From assembly GCF_021018805.1 (NCBI RefSeq), contig NC_086248.1, positions 94,573,239 through 94,637,238 of the forward strand: a stretch of 64,000 nucleotides of DNA, written 5' to 3'. This DNA is from Prinia subflava. Taxonomy: Eukaryota; Chordata; Aves; Passeriformes; Cisticolidae. The notes beneath the pieces are model-generated. The model was not told the origin of the DNA and ran no database searches. It saw only the letters and a program-made list of their open reading frames with translations. Below, piece after piece: positions 36,701 to 50,675 of the stretch (positions are counted from its first letter, which is position 1; every line of letters begins with the position of its first letter). The position numbers were made by a program, and so were the translations under genes.

Positions 36701-39700
36701 TAGAGAACGGAACAAGGGTCTGACAGACATGTACCTTTCCCTTCTACTACTAAGCATTTCCTGCAATAGAAAGAGAAAAAAAAAATCTTCCCAACCATGC
36801 TAGTTTATAAAAATACTTCTGTTTCATACGAAGACAACCTAAGACATTTTCAACATTTCTTTTTGCAGATGGTTTCTGATGCAGAATTGTGCTCAATGCA
36901 GAGATCAGCATGCATTCTCAAGGCATTGTGCAAGCCACAAAGGCTGGGATCAAGTCTCATCTCTCACTGTATTTGCAGAGGATGCCTGCCATTGTCAGTC
37001 TTGTCAACTCTTTGCTTCTTACCTTGTGTTTACCAGATCTCTTCTTTCATTAAAAAACACGAAAGTTTCTGTCCTTGTGGATTTGCAAAGGGAAAATAGA
37101 ATCCCCAAGGGCTTAGAAACCAGGCAGCAAATTAATACTGCCAGCCCTGATTATTCTTTGAGATTCTATTATTTTAAAGGCAGGCTCCTGACTTTCAGGG
37201 CCTGATTCGTGGCTTCTGAACTGTAAAGTTCAGCCATCCTTGCACTTGGCAAGCATCTGGAAGTGAAATGTGTGCAACCAAGCTCTATATATAATTCTGT
37301 AAAATGAGAGCTGTTTATCTCAGTAGCTGAAATATTCATTATTGAAAGTAAGCATTTCAGCATTCGGAGGGTGAATCATGTGGGCTGAGAATAACAATGA
37401 TCTGGGAAACAGCAAAATACCCACATGTCTCTACAGTGTCCTAAATGGATGTGGCTGAGAGGGTCTGACCCTGCGCAGGGCAGGGGGGACGAGAGCCCCT
37501 ACTGACACACAGACACTTGCCCTTACTTCTGCCTTGATCTTTTCATTTTAGCTTGGCTTCTCCTCCTGATAGCTAGGACCACTTATAAAGCCAGGAAGAA
37601 ACTAATATTGGGTTTGCTGAGACAAGGGAGGAAGATGATGAAAGGGGTGAAACTGGAAAACACCAACCATTGCAATTTTTCTTATTTGGTAGACAATACG
37701 GGCTGTGCGTTGAGAAAATGCCTTCTGCTCCCCCTTTGAAAGAAACATCTGCCATTTGGCCAAGCTTTAGGTTTGAGAAATCACACCATTTCAATGTAAC
37801 CACTAAATCCCCTCAGATTCTTCCTTTATTTCACTTTCTTTGCACACAGAAATGTTGCAGGTTACAGACAGCATCTTCAAAGGGTAGTGGTGCCGTCTCC
37901 CTTCAGCCTAAGCTAGAAAATGAAACAGAGCCTTCCTGGAAATGGCAATACCTGAGCAGGAGACAGTCACTGCAGCTGAGAATTTCTTTCTCTGTTGACT
38001 GCTTCCCAGCACCAGTTCAGTAGATTAAAAGGAGCCTTCAATCTGGAATGTTGAATAAACAAGAAATTGGCAAATGGATGTAGAAAAAATACACTGCACA
38101 AGGATGCAGTGGGAACTTTCCAGTTTAGGTTAGTTTTGCTTTTTTCAGGATAGAAGGTAAAGTAAGGACAACTGGGACAAACCATGATGGAAAAGCAGAT
38201 GTTCATAGGGAAGACTAGGGTAAAGAATAGTATGTAGTAACTGTTTGCCTCTGGCAGTGGCATTGGGTTAGTTCAAACTGGCATGGTAAAAGGAGTCTGT
38301 TCTCTTTAAAATGCCAGCCTCCAAGGCAAAGCCAAGCTGAGCTTTTTTTGCCAGCTTCAGCAATAACTCTTTGACGTGCAATTTCCACATTGATATGATT
38401 AATTGTTAAATCAAATAAGGAGCCGTGTGATGGAAAAGTCATTTAACTGATTTGCCAAAATGAATAAAGTATGGTCTAGTCTTGCTTACAATCAAACTGG
38501 GAAGGCATTTACTAATAAACCCAGAGGCCTCCAAAAAGCAGAAAAAAAATAGTTTCATAGCAAATATCTCTGAGTGCTGCCTTGGAAAACTGCTTCTGTC
38601 TCTCTTTCTACATCAACAATTCTAATAGGACTGGGCAGGGTCCTTAAAGCCATTTCCTTAACCATGGATGGTAGATGGGAGCTGAATAGCTGACCCATCA
38701 CAGCTGGAGCTGCAATCCACAGGGATGAGCTTCAGAGACGGGATGTGTCACTTAATACTGTGCACACCAAACAAACCAGGGGCTAAGTATCAGAAACTTC
38801 TAAATTAATTCCCTGTGTGCCTCCTTTTCCTTTCTACTGAACAGGAATATAACAACTTCACTCCAAAGCAAACGCAAAAATAAACTAATCCAGGTTTGTA
38901 AAGTCAAAGTGAAGTTGTGTGTACTCACAGCATGGAATCATATTCTGAAAATTGAGGATAAAAGGAATGTTAAACATCTGTTTTTCAAGTGAACATCATG
39001 CAGCTCATGCAGTGAAGAGACAAAATTTTTGTACAAAATACAGTTCATGATCATGTGATTTGAGATGTTACCAAATCTGAAAGGCCTTACCAAGCTCTGT
39101 GTCCTGCAACATGAACCCCATAAAAGTTCTTTTTACAGGTGTGTTTTGGTTAAAGTGTCTGAGCATCCTGAGGACAAATGGGGAAAGAAAAGTAAACAAA
39201 GTATTTACACCTTCTTCCAGGAAGTAACAGCACACGTCACACGAATCGCAAACTTTGGTCTTCAACGCTGACATTTGACTGGCTTGTGGTATCCAGAAAA
39301 AATGGCATTTCCCAAATGAAGCTGGAAGTGCCAGTGGTTGTCACAAACACTCAGATAACTCAAGAAGTGGGTCTGCCTGCATAATTTTGCATGCTTATGG
39401 CATTGGTAGCTTTTCTGTTGAAAACCTAGGACTTACGACATGTAAGACTAGCAAAGGAGACTAAGAAACAAAATAGCAAAAGAAATTAATTTTAAAAGCT
39501 AATAAAAAGAAATTCTAGTTGATGTTGATTTGAGAGAATCAATAACAATGTGGTGGGATCTCATCTGTGCCACCTCTTTCAGAAAATTAAGAGTTCCCCT
39601 GGATCATGTGTCTCCTTTCTACACACAAATGAAAGGCAGTCTGACATAAGTTATTAGATGTGATTAGATCACATCCTAAGATGATATAGCACCAGTAAAT

Positions 39701-42700
39701 ATTTTCTAGCCTGGCATTAAAAGCTGGATGTTTTTGGTAATGAGTCCATCCTTTTTAATTCTGTCACTTAAAAAACTGTTTTTGAACATTTAATCAAATC
39801 CATATACAATATTAACAAGTGCTGAGGCAGAAAGGGAACCTACTGATCACAGGTGGTACATCTAGAAGCAATGCACTGTTTACAGTGAGTTGTCTCTCAG
39901 CTGAATAATGATATAGTCATTTACAGGGAAAATCCTTGCAAATAAAAGTCTCACACTGAGATACTCATTCTTTCTGATGGAATCCCATTGCTGAGATGGA
40001 GTTTTGTAAAGCACTTCACACAAATTTTATTGAAACTACTGTACAGTGCTTTATGTGAAGGATATGGAAGCACATAAAGTATTGTGCAGTAAATTTTGTA
40101 ATGAAGGGCCACAAATGGCTTGTTAAAGGTCCCTGTGTGGATGTCGAGTTTAACAGCAAGTATTGCTCGACTAATGTATTTTTTAAGCAGTTTTTGGTCA
40201 AACAAAATCTTGTCAAGAGCAAGGTTCCTGAGATAAATGACTTCATTTATCATTCTAAGAATAGTATCTTGGCTGAATATGTGATTTGTCTTCTCTTAGA
40301 AGTTTTATCACCTAGTTGTAAGCTGACCAGTTCAGCAACCTGAATTTTCACAAAACATCACTCAAAAAATGATGAACATGAGCTGGGCAAATACTTTGCA
40401 ATGAATAATTTACCCTTTCCCTACTTTTGAGCAGATGCACAGATTTATTCACTATTTAGATTTACTTTGTGGATTGACTGGAAAACTATCAGATTAGGAA
40501 GACTTGGCATTTGTTCATTGAAAACTTAAAGTCAGTGAAATCCACTCAGAGAAACTTTATGGTTTTGATGCTTGGGCTTGATTGACAATGAAATGTTAAT
40601 TTAGAAAAATATTATTAGATCACTGCAAATGCAGCCCTGAGATTCATCAAAGCAGCCAGTATGCTTTTTTAGTTTAAAATTTTTAAAGAACAAACATTAA
40701 GGAAAGGATCTGACTTATGCAATTTTTCATTACCTAAATCTGTGGAACCTTAAGACATGGTCTGGACTAAGAAATTAATTTCTAGAATTCAAGTGAGATG
40801 TTTTGCAAAATTTTCTGCAACTCCACTAAGCATCCCCTAGACATTGCTATTAACTTCAGCAACTCTGGAAGTTACCAAAGAGCATGTGTTCCTGAGAAAG
40901 ATGTGCAAAAAGCAAGCCAAATGAGATTTAAGATAATGTTGTGCATTCCTTCACAAATTTTGAGTTTAGTGCTCATGGCTGATGTTGGAGTAATTTCCCA
41001 AACAGTTGGAGTCTCCTTTAACAAAAAGTTACCTCAGAAGCAGTATCAGTGCAATTCTTTGTCTGCTAGGAAGTGTCAGGAACCACCACACCTCAAGACT
41101 CTTCATTCTGTTGTGGCTGCCAGCTCAAGATGATAATTTTTGTCTCTATTAATTTTGATTAACCAAACCACAGCTATTGACTCAATTCACAGAGACAATC
41201 AAAAAGCCTCATGACAGAATTCACTGGCCACTGCTAATCTTCCTACACACAGTGACAGTATAACCCCTAAAAAGTGTAAGGGGTCTGATATTGACCCTTT
41301 ATCCTAGTCCTTTGCTCTCTCTTTAGCCAGCTGGAGCTAAACTTTAAAAGGGGTAATTTTAAACAGTATTTACCATGATTGTTTGCCACTGAAGACACAA
41401 TCTGAGGAAGAAAAAAGCGTAAGTGCATATAAAGGAGTCTCAGTGTAGTATTGCACACAGTCTTGTGCTGGCCACATTTATGTGTGAGCACACACAGGCA
41501 AAAGTGCCCACACTGTACTCTTAACTGCTAAGCAGTAAAAAACCTTTGCACAGTGATCATGTACTGCTCCTCTGCTCCAGCCTGACAATGAAAACAGCTC
41601 AGAGCTGACAGGATTCTACATCAGTCACCCCATCATGGTCATTGCATGGGAAGAGGATTTAAGAGAGCTGATCTGCCCTGTCACTCTGGGGCAATGGATA
41701 AACACGCTGGGATTTTTTTAAAGCCTTCCTTTGGTCCACCTGGCATCAATCAACACAAGTGACAAACCTCCTGACAGAACAGACAACTGCCAGCAGATGA
41801 GTGGTGTAGGTTGTTTTGTTGGTGAACTTCCATACTGTGGCAGAAAAAAAAGGACAAGCACAAAACCAAAACCTTGGACTTTGCAGCAGCGAGAAAATCA
41901 AAGACCTTGGGAATTCACACCTTGAAACTGTTGTGAAGCGGACATAAACTGGAACAGGGAGATAAAGTAATACAAGATTATTCTTTGATAGAAAAACAAC
42001 AGTGTTTATGCAGCAAGAACAAAATGCTCTGGCACACAGTGTAAGTGCAAAATTTCTGTTGGTGTTATCAGGAGGCAAAGTCAGAGACTACAGGTAGACC
42101 ACAAGCGAAATCACTGTAATTGTCCTTGGGGATCTCCAGTGAGTCTCTCAAAGCTCTGCACCTTTGAGGTCATATCTCTATCTGAATGTAGAGGTGCCTT
42201 ATTTTGTCTTTTACATCAGTGAATATGATTAAACTCCTGCTGTTGTGCTAAATTTCAAAGATTGTAAAAAGTCATGGGAATTAAAAAGGTCACTGCAGTA
42301 TTTCATTTCAATAGCAAATCTGTGGAATAATGTTGTACAAGTACATAGGAAACCGCTTTGAAAAGAGAACTTGTCGATGACTTAGTTGTAGTGAAAAATA
42401 GCAGGCATTTGGAAAATAGAATTCTGCTTCTAAAACTTCAAAATGGGCAGCTAATCAGAAATGGGCAGAATAGAGCCCTTTCAAAAGTCAAAGCACAGAA
42501 AGGATGCACAAATCCAAAAATATTTGTGTAACATATACATTTTATATCAGCACATTTACAAATGGTAAATTCTACTTCCATACAGTATAAGCTGATGATG
42601 AATCCTTTGTCTGGAAAGATATATTCCATGTGCAGGCACAGAAGACAAGACTTCAGTGTAAAACAACGGAGCACGTAAATGTTTTAAACCCATTTGTAAA

Positions 42701-43959
42701 ACAATTTGAACTTTAAATAAAGCTCTCCTCATTCCTTGTGTATACATATGTTTTTGAATAATCTCATATTTACTCTCTTTCATTTTAGTCAGACACATTC
42801 CTCCTTATGAATCCATGGATCAGCATAATTTCTGCTGTTTTAAAAACTGGCTAATCCCAGTGGAGATGTAGCTCTGCAAACAATACAATTTTTCTTCAGG
42901 AACAGAAAAAAATACAATTCCAACAGTGACTATAAAAACTGTGGATTTATCTGAGGCCTGCAGCACAGCAGTCCTAGCTGAACACTGTACAAAAACATGA
43001 TGACATATGAAATGTTTCGGTCATATTTAAGGTGGAAACCTAGCACTCTGAAGCACCTGACTTACCTGGAACCAAAGAGGGCAAGACTCCAGGGTAGGTA
43101 TAAAGCAAAAACTATTACCTGTCTACAGTCCTTCTGGGCTCTTTATTTAGTCTTTTTCAGAATGGTGGCATCACCAGGAGAATTTTGCTGTTAACTTTTA
43201 AAAATACACAGTGTGTTAAAAGGTTTAGGGTTTTACTTTTGTTGTTTTTTTGTTTTGAAGGGCTTACATATCAGCTCACTCAAATGACAGAAATATACCC
43301 CTTACAAAAAGACCATCATCTTGTGAGATATCACTCACTGATGCCAAAGTATGAGAATGTTAAATTCTTCTAGACATGTCTCCAGAATTTTTAGCAAGGA
43401 CAAAACATTTCTTTTTCTTTCAGGAGTCTCTGCTAAAATATATCAAGTACATAAATGAAAAGAGAAGGTTGACTAAAAAACTTTTTAGGCAATTTCAAGA
43501 ATAAAAGGTGCCTATGTGGAAGACATAGCAAAATTAAAAGCTGTTTACTATTTTTGAAAGTTGGTATTTCTCTGATGTCTAAAGTCAAGAACTAATTTAT
43601 ATTTTTTACAGAACAGAAAATTATTTCAGGCCCTTCCAGCAATCTAAACAATGGAGAAATCTAAGAGGAATGCTTAGCAGGCTACTTTTGTTGAATAGCC
43701 ATCAAGCACAGAAAAAATGCAGCCTTGTTATCATTTCTACACATCACCTATACACTTTGATGACAATGGACACAGAACTGATGTTATCAGACCTCGAGGA
43801 ATAAATTAATGCTATGGAATACACACTGGTGCAAAACAAAAGGGAAAGTAAATTAATCTTCTCATGCTGTGAGAGGTGAAGCAGAATCTTTAAAACAAGA
43901 ACAGATCCAAGCCCCCGCTATTTTTTTTTTTCTTTTCCCAAGCTAGACCTGAATGCTTT
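33781..43959. other. Long AT-rich noncoding stretch
   Basis: No gene, RNA gene or recognisable mobile element was seen in about 10 kb. Frames reach at most 117 codons (37670-38023 +) without a recognisable domain. A short direct repetition of TCCAGAG occurs around 35900-35925. A G-rich run lies near 35863-35869. Confidence 0.5.
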
Positions 43960-44863
43960 TCAGGTTACAACATCACTATCACATTCTCCACTGGGCTGGC
44001 CCAGAGTGTGAGTGTATAAGGGGATATATGGGACACAGAGAGCCTCCTTTCACCAGTGAGGATGTGAGCCCCCTGTCATTTGAAAACTAAATTTTCCTCT
44101 TGCTCTTTGCCTGTCCCACCATGGATACCCCAGCACTGCTTTGTGTGGCAGCACTAACACGCTCAGATAGCTATTTCTGTGGTGCTCTCCCGCGTGTGGA
44201 GAAGGTGTCCTTGAGAGCACTGGCAAGTTTTGGCGGGCAGCGCACACAGATGCACAGGGACAGGTGTGCTCTGGCCGTGCTGCCCGGAGCCTGGAGGCCG
44301 GCCAGCTCCCCTCAGGGCTCCGTGCAGGGGCCACACTGCCACGCTGAGCCCCGGCAGCTCGCCGTGCCTCCGGCAGCCTGTGCTCTTGGGACGGCTTATC
44401 CGAAAGCCTCGAGGAGATCACAGAGGTGCACACAATCCCCTTTACCAACCCCAAAGCTCAGCGAGGTGCAGGGGTTTTTTCTGCCGTGCTACATCAAGCT
44501 GGACCATCCAAACTGCATTTCCATGAGCTGGGGACCCTGCAGCAAGTGGTTGGTGGCACTGGGCCTCCCAGCACGCATCCCTGTGCTGCTTCCCTAAACT
44601 GTGGTCACCCAGGCACCCTGTGACAGGATGGGCAAAAGCGCTGATCTGCTTCCCTGGCAGTGCTGACAAATGCCAAGACACAGCACTCTTCATCTTCACC
44701 ACACTTGTGCTGCCACTTGCCTGTGCAGCAATCTGGAGGCAATGCAAGATGCAGCCAAAGAGTGTCTTGGCAGGGGCAGACAGCTTTTCCCTTGCTGAAT
44801 TCCATCACATAAAACTGAACCTGGAAGAGTCACTCAACTCCTACAGAAACTGGCTGAGAAAGT
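43960..44863. other. GC/CpG-rich patch beside the CR1 fragment
   Basis: The core at about 44180-44420 holds roughly 16 CpGs by hand count and is GC-rich, unlike everything within several kilobases. Frames are open on both strands (165 codons at 44100-44597 +, 134 codons at 44050-44454 -) without recognisable domains. It could be a second, weaker CpG island, or an older mobile element into which or next to which the CR1 copy landed. No LTR ends were found. Confidence 0.35.
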
Positions 44864-45163
44864 GAGGGTTGCTCAGGCTGGAGAAGGGAAGGCTCCCAGG
44901 AGAACTTATAGCACCTTCCAGTACCTAAAGGGGCTTAGAAGAAACGGAGAGGGACTGGTGACAAGGGCTTGTAGTAATAGAACAAGGGGAGATGGCTTTA
45001 AATGGAAAGAGAGCAGGATTATAATAGATATTAGAAAGAAATCTTTTGCTGTGAGGAGGGTGGAACAGGGGTTGTCCAGAGAAACCATGGATGGCCCATC
45101 CCTGGAAGTGTTTAAGGCCAGGTTGGCTGGAGCTCTGAGCAACCTGGTCTAGTGGAAGATGCC
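44864..45163 (+). mobile_element. CR1 LINE fragment, 5'-truncated, 3' end decayed
   Basis: The sequence begins with GGGTTGCTCAGGCTGGAGAA and continues through blocks characteristic of the avian CR1 3' region: a CTTCCAGTACCTAAAGGGGC block, an ACAAGGGGAGATGGCTTTAAA block, a TGGAACAGGGGTTGTCCAGA block and a CCTGGAAGTGTTTAAGGCCA block, ending at AACCTGGTCTAGTGG. The + frame is open for 96 codons (44862-45152). It shows the familiar CR1-derived peptide words YLKG, NRTRGDG, DIRKKSF and PSLEVFKARL. CR1 is the dominant non-LTR retrotransposon of birds; copies are usually 5'-truncated, as here. The usual tail with ATTCTATG repeats is not seen; similarity may limp on to about 45215. Confidence 0.9.
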
Positions 45164-46839
45164 TATTCTAATGCCTATGGCATTAAAATACTGAAGTTGG
45201 AGATACTCTGTTGTTAGGTTGTTTTCCAATCAAGCCACAGGCATTTATGTGTAATTTTTTAATACAATTTTCATGCCATAATGAGGCTCCTTGGTAAGTT
45301 CATGGAAGGGGCTCCACTGAGCCTTTTGAAACACTAAATAAACCTAGTAACATCCAGCATCAAATCCTTATAATTATGATAAAAAACATGTTAAGTTCAG
45401 GTTTGTGAAAGCTATTGAAAAAATCAAGGGAAAAAAATCAATGCTGAGATCCTGCTTTTATGCATTTTACTGGTAATTGGGTCATTAGAAGTAGTAGCAG
45501 AAGAACTAAGAACTGCACATGATTATTCTGTGCAGACAGCAATATCCAAGACTGGAAGTAACATCTTCACCTTGAACTTAGTGAAGACTTAGTGAAGGCT
45601 TGAAAGGCTCAAGTATTTTGTTGGAGGAGTGCAAAGTTGAAAACTGAGGTAAGAAGGTAAATTTTCAAAGGATTGAGAAAATCCTACAATTAAAATTGAG
45701 TTTATTACATCAACCTTTGCATTTCTGAATTAAAATTCCCTTTATGCACATATTCTTCAAATTCAGCCTACAATGTACAAATTTTAAAAGATATTTCTAG
45801 CATTGACTTCAAAGAAAATTTATGGAAAGCTTAGGAAAGGAAATAAGCACAGGCAAAGAAAATTATACCAAATATTCAAACCAATTATTTGGCAATTTTC
45901 CACTTTCAAAAATCATCAACTTATGAGGACTTCAGTATCTCATATTTCACTATCAATATCAAAAGCTATCTTGAGTGAAAAGATAATGCTCTCTATTTAT
46001 GGAATATAAAGAGGAGAGGACATGGAAGGAGTAATATCTAGAAGACACCTCTTTGGCCTGGAATCTTTTCTCAAGCCATCCATAAAAAGAAATTTAAATT
46101 TAAATTTAAATCCTTGCTACAGAATAATTTTAAATCAATATGAAAATAATTAAGACCTTTCTATTGCTGTGATTTGTTCTATGCAATTCCTCACTGAACA
46201 ATTGTACTGTTAACTTTGATAGTTTTCCTTAAATAAGAAAATTCACCATTGGCCAGAAAGGCCACAAAGTCTATACTTCTCTCTCTGCAGCAGCTGCAGG
46301 GCCTGGAGTAGGCTGTACAATATGAATTTTAACAGCAGTAAACTGAGACCTAGAGCACATTAATTTTCCAATAATCCCTGCAGAGCAGTGTGTGTATCTC
46401 TGTTTCCCAAAGGGCCACTAATCTGAGGAGCAGATAAGCATCTTGCCCAAGGCCAAGAAGCAAACCTGTGGAAGAAATGGGGAAAGCACCTGAAGAATTT
46501 TGTTTCACAGACCCTTATTTTAACACCCAGGCCACCCTCCACCTTCTCACTTCAACACTGGTGAAAGAACTGCTCAGATCTAATTTGAGATAGGGTAAGA
46601 CTGTTAGAGCATAACCACATTAAGAACCTCTATTTTCTTTGTTATACTGCATTTTCAGGAGCATGCTACTCCTCCAGCGGTTTATATTTAGCTGAGGAAC
46701 TGGCATAAAACTAAACCTTTTTAAATTGGTTGAAACCTTCCTGTTACCTGAGTGTTAAAACCAAACAGTTTCTTGTTAAAGAAGCCACATACATTTTAGC
46801 ATAGCTGCATGAAAATGGGAAAATCTTGCTCCCACACTG
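45164..46839. other. AT-rich noncoding DNA
   Basis: Nothing gene-like was seen. A short AAATTT repeat lies at 46090-46111. The beginning may include the badly diverged CR1 tail. Confidence 0.5.
46090..46111. repeat. Short (AAATTT)n repeat
   Basis: Just under four copies of the self-complementary hexamer AAATTT. Confidence 0.9.
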
Positions 46840-47410
46840 ATTGACTGGATATCTTGTTAATCATTGCAGTGTGTATCGTTAATTCATTATTCAGCTGTGA
46901 TATGTTTTCCCTGTGACAGCTTAAAATATATAGGGTGAATACTTACTGAGTACAAAGTACTTTCAGATTATAATATTTTATCATGGTAAAGAAAGCTCTA
47001 AACCTCTTACGAGCTCTTATGATTTGACACATAAGATGTGGCAAAAAGTTGAGGTACAACAGCCACCATTATAAATATTTATAGACATACCTAAAGTCTT
47101 ATATAAAGTTCATCCTGTTAAAGGACATGTTTTATGTTGTACAATTCCTCTTAGAATATCAATCTAATAAGCACCAAATGAGGCTGAAGACAATGCTGTT
47201 ATAAAAAATGGAGAAAAATGATTAAAATGTGATAATTATACTGACAGTTTATATGCTCAATCTAATCAACCAAGCTTCCAATTTGTCATAATGTACACTC
47301 ACTCATACATTATTGCTTAATTATAGCAACACTTCTATTTCGAAAGGCTGTCAATCATGCAAATGCCTATCATTTTTCTATATTTGCATTTAAGAGATAT
47401 ATTTTTAGTT
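46840..47410. promoter_or_regulatory. Candidate conserved noncoding element with inverted octamers
   Basis: AT-rich sequence with homeodomain cores (CGTTAATTCATTATTC near 46878) and two POU octamers in opposite orientation: ATGCAAAT at 47357-47364 and ATTTGCAT at 47382-47389. Between 46850 and 47400 there is no repeat and no long frame. The role is inferred. Confidence 0.35.
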
Positions 47411-50400
47411 CAGTTCCAAAGCCCTCTGAGAACCTGAATTAACCCCAGCTCTTTCTTTTGTTTGCAATGCTCATCCCTGTTTATTCACTGTTTGCTGTCT
47501 GTGGTAGTTTGTGCTGTGTGATTTGCTGCTTTACAGTTCATCTGCTGCCAAAGGGATTTTTCAATTTCATTTCTGTTCCTGAACCGTGGTCTTGGTGATC
47601 TATGTGTTCTTAGGAGCTGCAGACCTGGGCTTGAACTATTCAGGTTTGATGTGAATAAAATTATCAGACAGTCTTGTCTTTGGATTTGTCTTATTAGTCC
47701 TGAAGGGATGGGAAAAGGGGAGAGAACCTTCCCTTTCTTCCGTGGGTAGCCCTGCCAAAATCAGCGGGGCTGGTTCTGGGCTGTGAAAAAGTGGGAAAAG
47801 ACATCCTTTGTAAACACATCCTAGTGTTCACATTCTGATGCACGTTCCACTGTGAATTGTTCTTACTCTGTTTCTTTTGGCTATTTTAATAATATATCTT
47901 TGAGAACCTCTAGTCCCTTCTGCCCCATCTTTTCCAGCTTTGTTCTAGTGCATAAGTGGAAGGAAAAATTGGCACTTTGTGAGAGCACAGAGCAACACAG
48001 CCAGAGAAATGCTGAACAGGACCCATCAGCAGTGGTAACAAAGGGAAAACTTAAGGAAGTTGGCAGGAATTATTCAAGTACATTGGGAGCAGGAGAAGCT
48101 GTGCAGTGCCACCAGTGGGCACTCTTCTGGTAGTAAACAAGAGGAGGTGCTCTCACATGAATCATACAGATCAAGAACTGAGAATGAAACCCCCTCTTTT
48201 CCAATCCTGTTGATTCTGAAATTGTGTGAAATGACACCCCAACAGGAATCACTCCCTTGCATGCTGTATTATTCTGCCTAACTTTCTTTTGCTCTTACAC
48301 ATTCTATCACTCTATATTCTCTTAGAAAATCTAATAATTTCTTACACAGATATTCCATATGCCATACACAAACATATTCTACTCGAAGATGTAAACAAAC
48401 AAACAAATAAAAGAGCAATTCAAACTACCAGTTTGGATGGCAAAGGAATTAAAAAGAAAAGACAAAAACATGGCATAATGCTATAAAAAATGTCAAGTTA
48501 TTATTTGAATTTTGGCTCAGGGAAATCTCAATATATTTCTGATAAATGAGGCATGAAGCATATTTTTTAAAAATACGGTGTCCAGGAGATAGTACTACCC
48601 AATATTTTATCCTAATGGCAATATATAGTACTTTTAAAAGCTTGAACTTTAAATCAAATACTTTGGGGAGGACACTGACAATCTATTAGTTTTTCAAATA
48701 TAAGTTATTATCAATATGAAGATGAGAGAGTAAACCATTTCTGGGAGCTTACTTGGTTAAAATCTGCTTTAAAATTGGAGTGTGGCTCATTAATTAGTAT
48801 GAAGGCAACGTGAATGATCTTCCTATGTCATCTGGACTTCTCCAAAACTTCGTATTTCTTGACTGGAGTCGTTAATATCTTGTTGGGTTAAAATAACCCC
48901 TAATGCTCACACTCGTGAAGAATGCACTACCTTTGATTCAGTACAATAATTTGGTGATTATAGTATTTGCCATGCTTGCAGAGAGTAGAGCAAAAAAAAA
49001 ATCAAAAAGAGAATCACATGCCTTTGAAAGACAGAATATTTTACTATTTCTAAATAAATATTTCATGTCAGAAGCCCATTTTGTTCAAATTATAATTTAT
49101 TCTGAAGAAATTTATCTTCCCTATTTTACAGTCCTCCTTACTATAAAAGATACCCACAACACATTTCTCCTGAGACAAGTTATTGCTCAAGTTTTCATCC
49201 ATCTCAACCAAAACCAAATACAAGGTGCTATTTTTTTACAGAGAACAATGACAAAATATTTGTATCTCACACATATACCTATTTAGATGACAGTAATACT
49301 AACATTTATCATTCTTTAAATCCTCCAGTGAAAGCAGAATGAAACAAGTCCTTTCAAATATTGTGAAATATCTTTAAAATTTTGCTCAGGTAATAGCAAG
49401 TTAGTGTGAAAAATTTACTTGTTATAACAGCAGGAAGTTTTCATGACAGACTGCCTATCTTACTTTTGGACAGACCAAACTGTACCCATTTTAAAAATAA
49501 ACTATTAGGTCTTTTCTTTTGATTTTTACAAGATTTCTGTGGAGGTGTGAGTCAGGCACAGTGACAAGTCTTTCCCGCACTGGAAAATCAGTGTGCAGAT
49601 ACAGTTGTTGTATAGGTGAAATGGAGTTTCTGCAAAGATTGCCTCTGGAAAAGTCTTGTGTCATTTTTCTGGTCAATGTCCTTTACTTCCACTTGACAGA
49701 GCAAGCAGTTTTAGGAAGGACTCCAAATCTGGCGATTTTGCACTCGATTTCACGCTGACAGCTACAGTGTACCAACTGTTGAGGCTACTTGGGTGTCAAG
49801 CACTTCTCCTGATTCTCGTGGTTATTCTGTGAGACAGGAGAGAGGTCACTTCTGTTTGGCTTTATCACGTGTTAAAACAAAAGCAAACAACAATTCTTTC
49901 AGAAAAAGGGCCACAGCCTAGAACTGAAATGTAGGCTGAATTAGTTTGTTTATAATTAATAATTCCATTTGAAATTACCTTGTTAAAGTGTTTGGTAGGA
50001 CTGCCAATCCGTCACACGCGTAGTTTCTCTTTTGCTCATCCTTTGCAGTCTTTCCTGAGGATTTTTATTTTGTCTAACATATGAATATGTGAAGGTGTGT
50101 AAAGGAAGGCTGCTACTCTCCAAGCCCTCTGAACAAGGGCTGGCAGCCAGCTGGCCACTGGTAGCAGGATGCAGACACACTCTTTGCCTGCCTGTCATGG
50201 GCATACCCAGGACCCTGCTCACCCCCTCCCCAAACCAGAAAAAGCTCTATTTTCGCAAACCTTGCAGGTCAATTGAAGTAAAGCTTTCAATTGAATATAA
50301 AAGCTTCTTACCTCTAGAAAAATAATTTGTTCCAAGGGATGCAGGTTCAGTGTCCTGACAGAAGCCATTTCTGGACTGACAACAAAGAGCTCCAACACAC

Positions 50401-50673
50401 ACCTCAGATCTCCGATAGGATCTCAGATACCTGAGGCCTCTGCATTATGCTTCAGTCCCAACAACACATTCCAGCAGTGACTTCACAAAACCTCCCTCCT
50501 CAGCTGGAAACAGCCAAAGTCCTTTTATAATAGGAACAAAAAATTTCACCAGAGTTCCTTATTCTGGTTGTTCACCTGACCACCTCAACAACTCCACAGA
50601 TGTCCCACAAAGTAGCTCCTGGATTCCTTGTCCAGCCTTGTTTCCAAACAGAATTGGAGAAAGAGCTTTTCCA

Positions 50674-50675
<2 letters not shown>
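47411..50675. other. AT-rich noncoding DNA
   Basis: No gene recognised. The longest frame (127 codons, 48903-49286 +) is Lys/Ile/Leu-rich and consistent with AT-rich composition. It includes a further small enhancer-like block at 48770-48910, listed separately. Confidence 0.5.
48770..48910. promoter_or_regulatory. Small candidate regulatory block
   Basis: TCATTAATTAGTATG (near 48788) is a strong homeodomain-type core. It is followed by several retained CpGs (near 48809, 48851, 48869) in AT-rich surroundings. Conservation was not tested. Confidence 0.25.
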
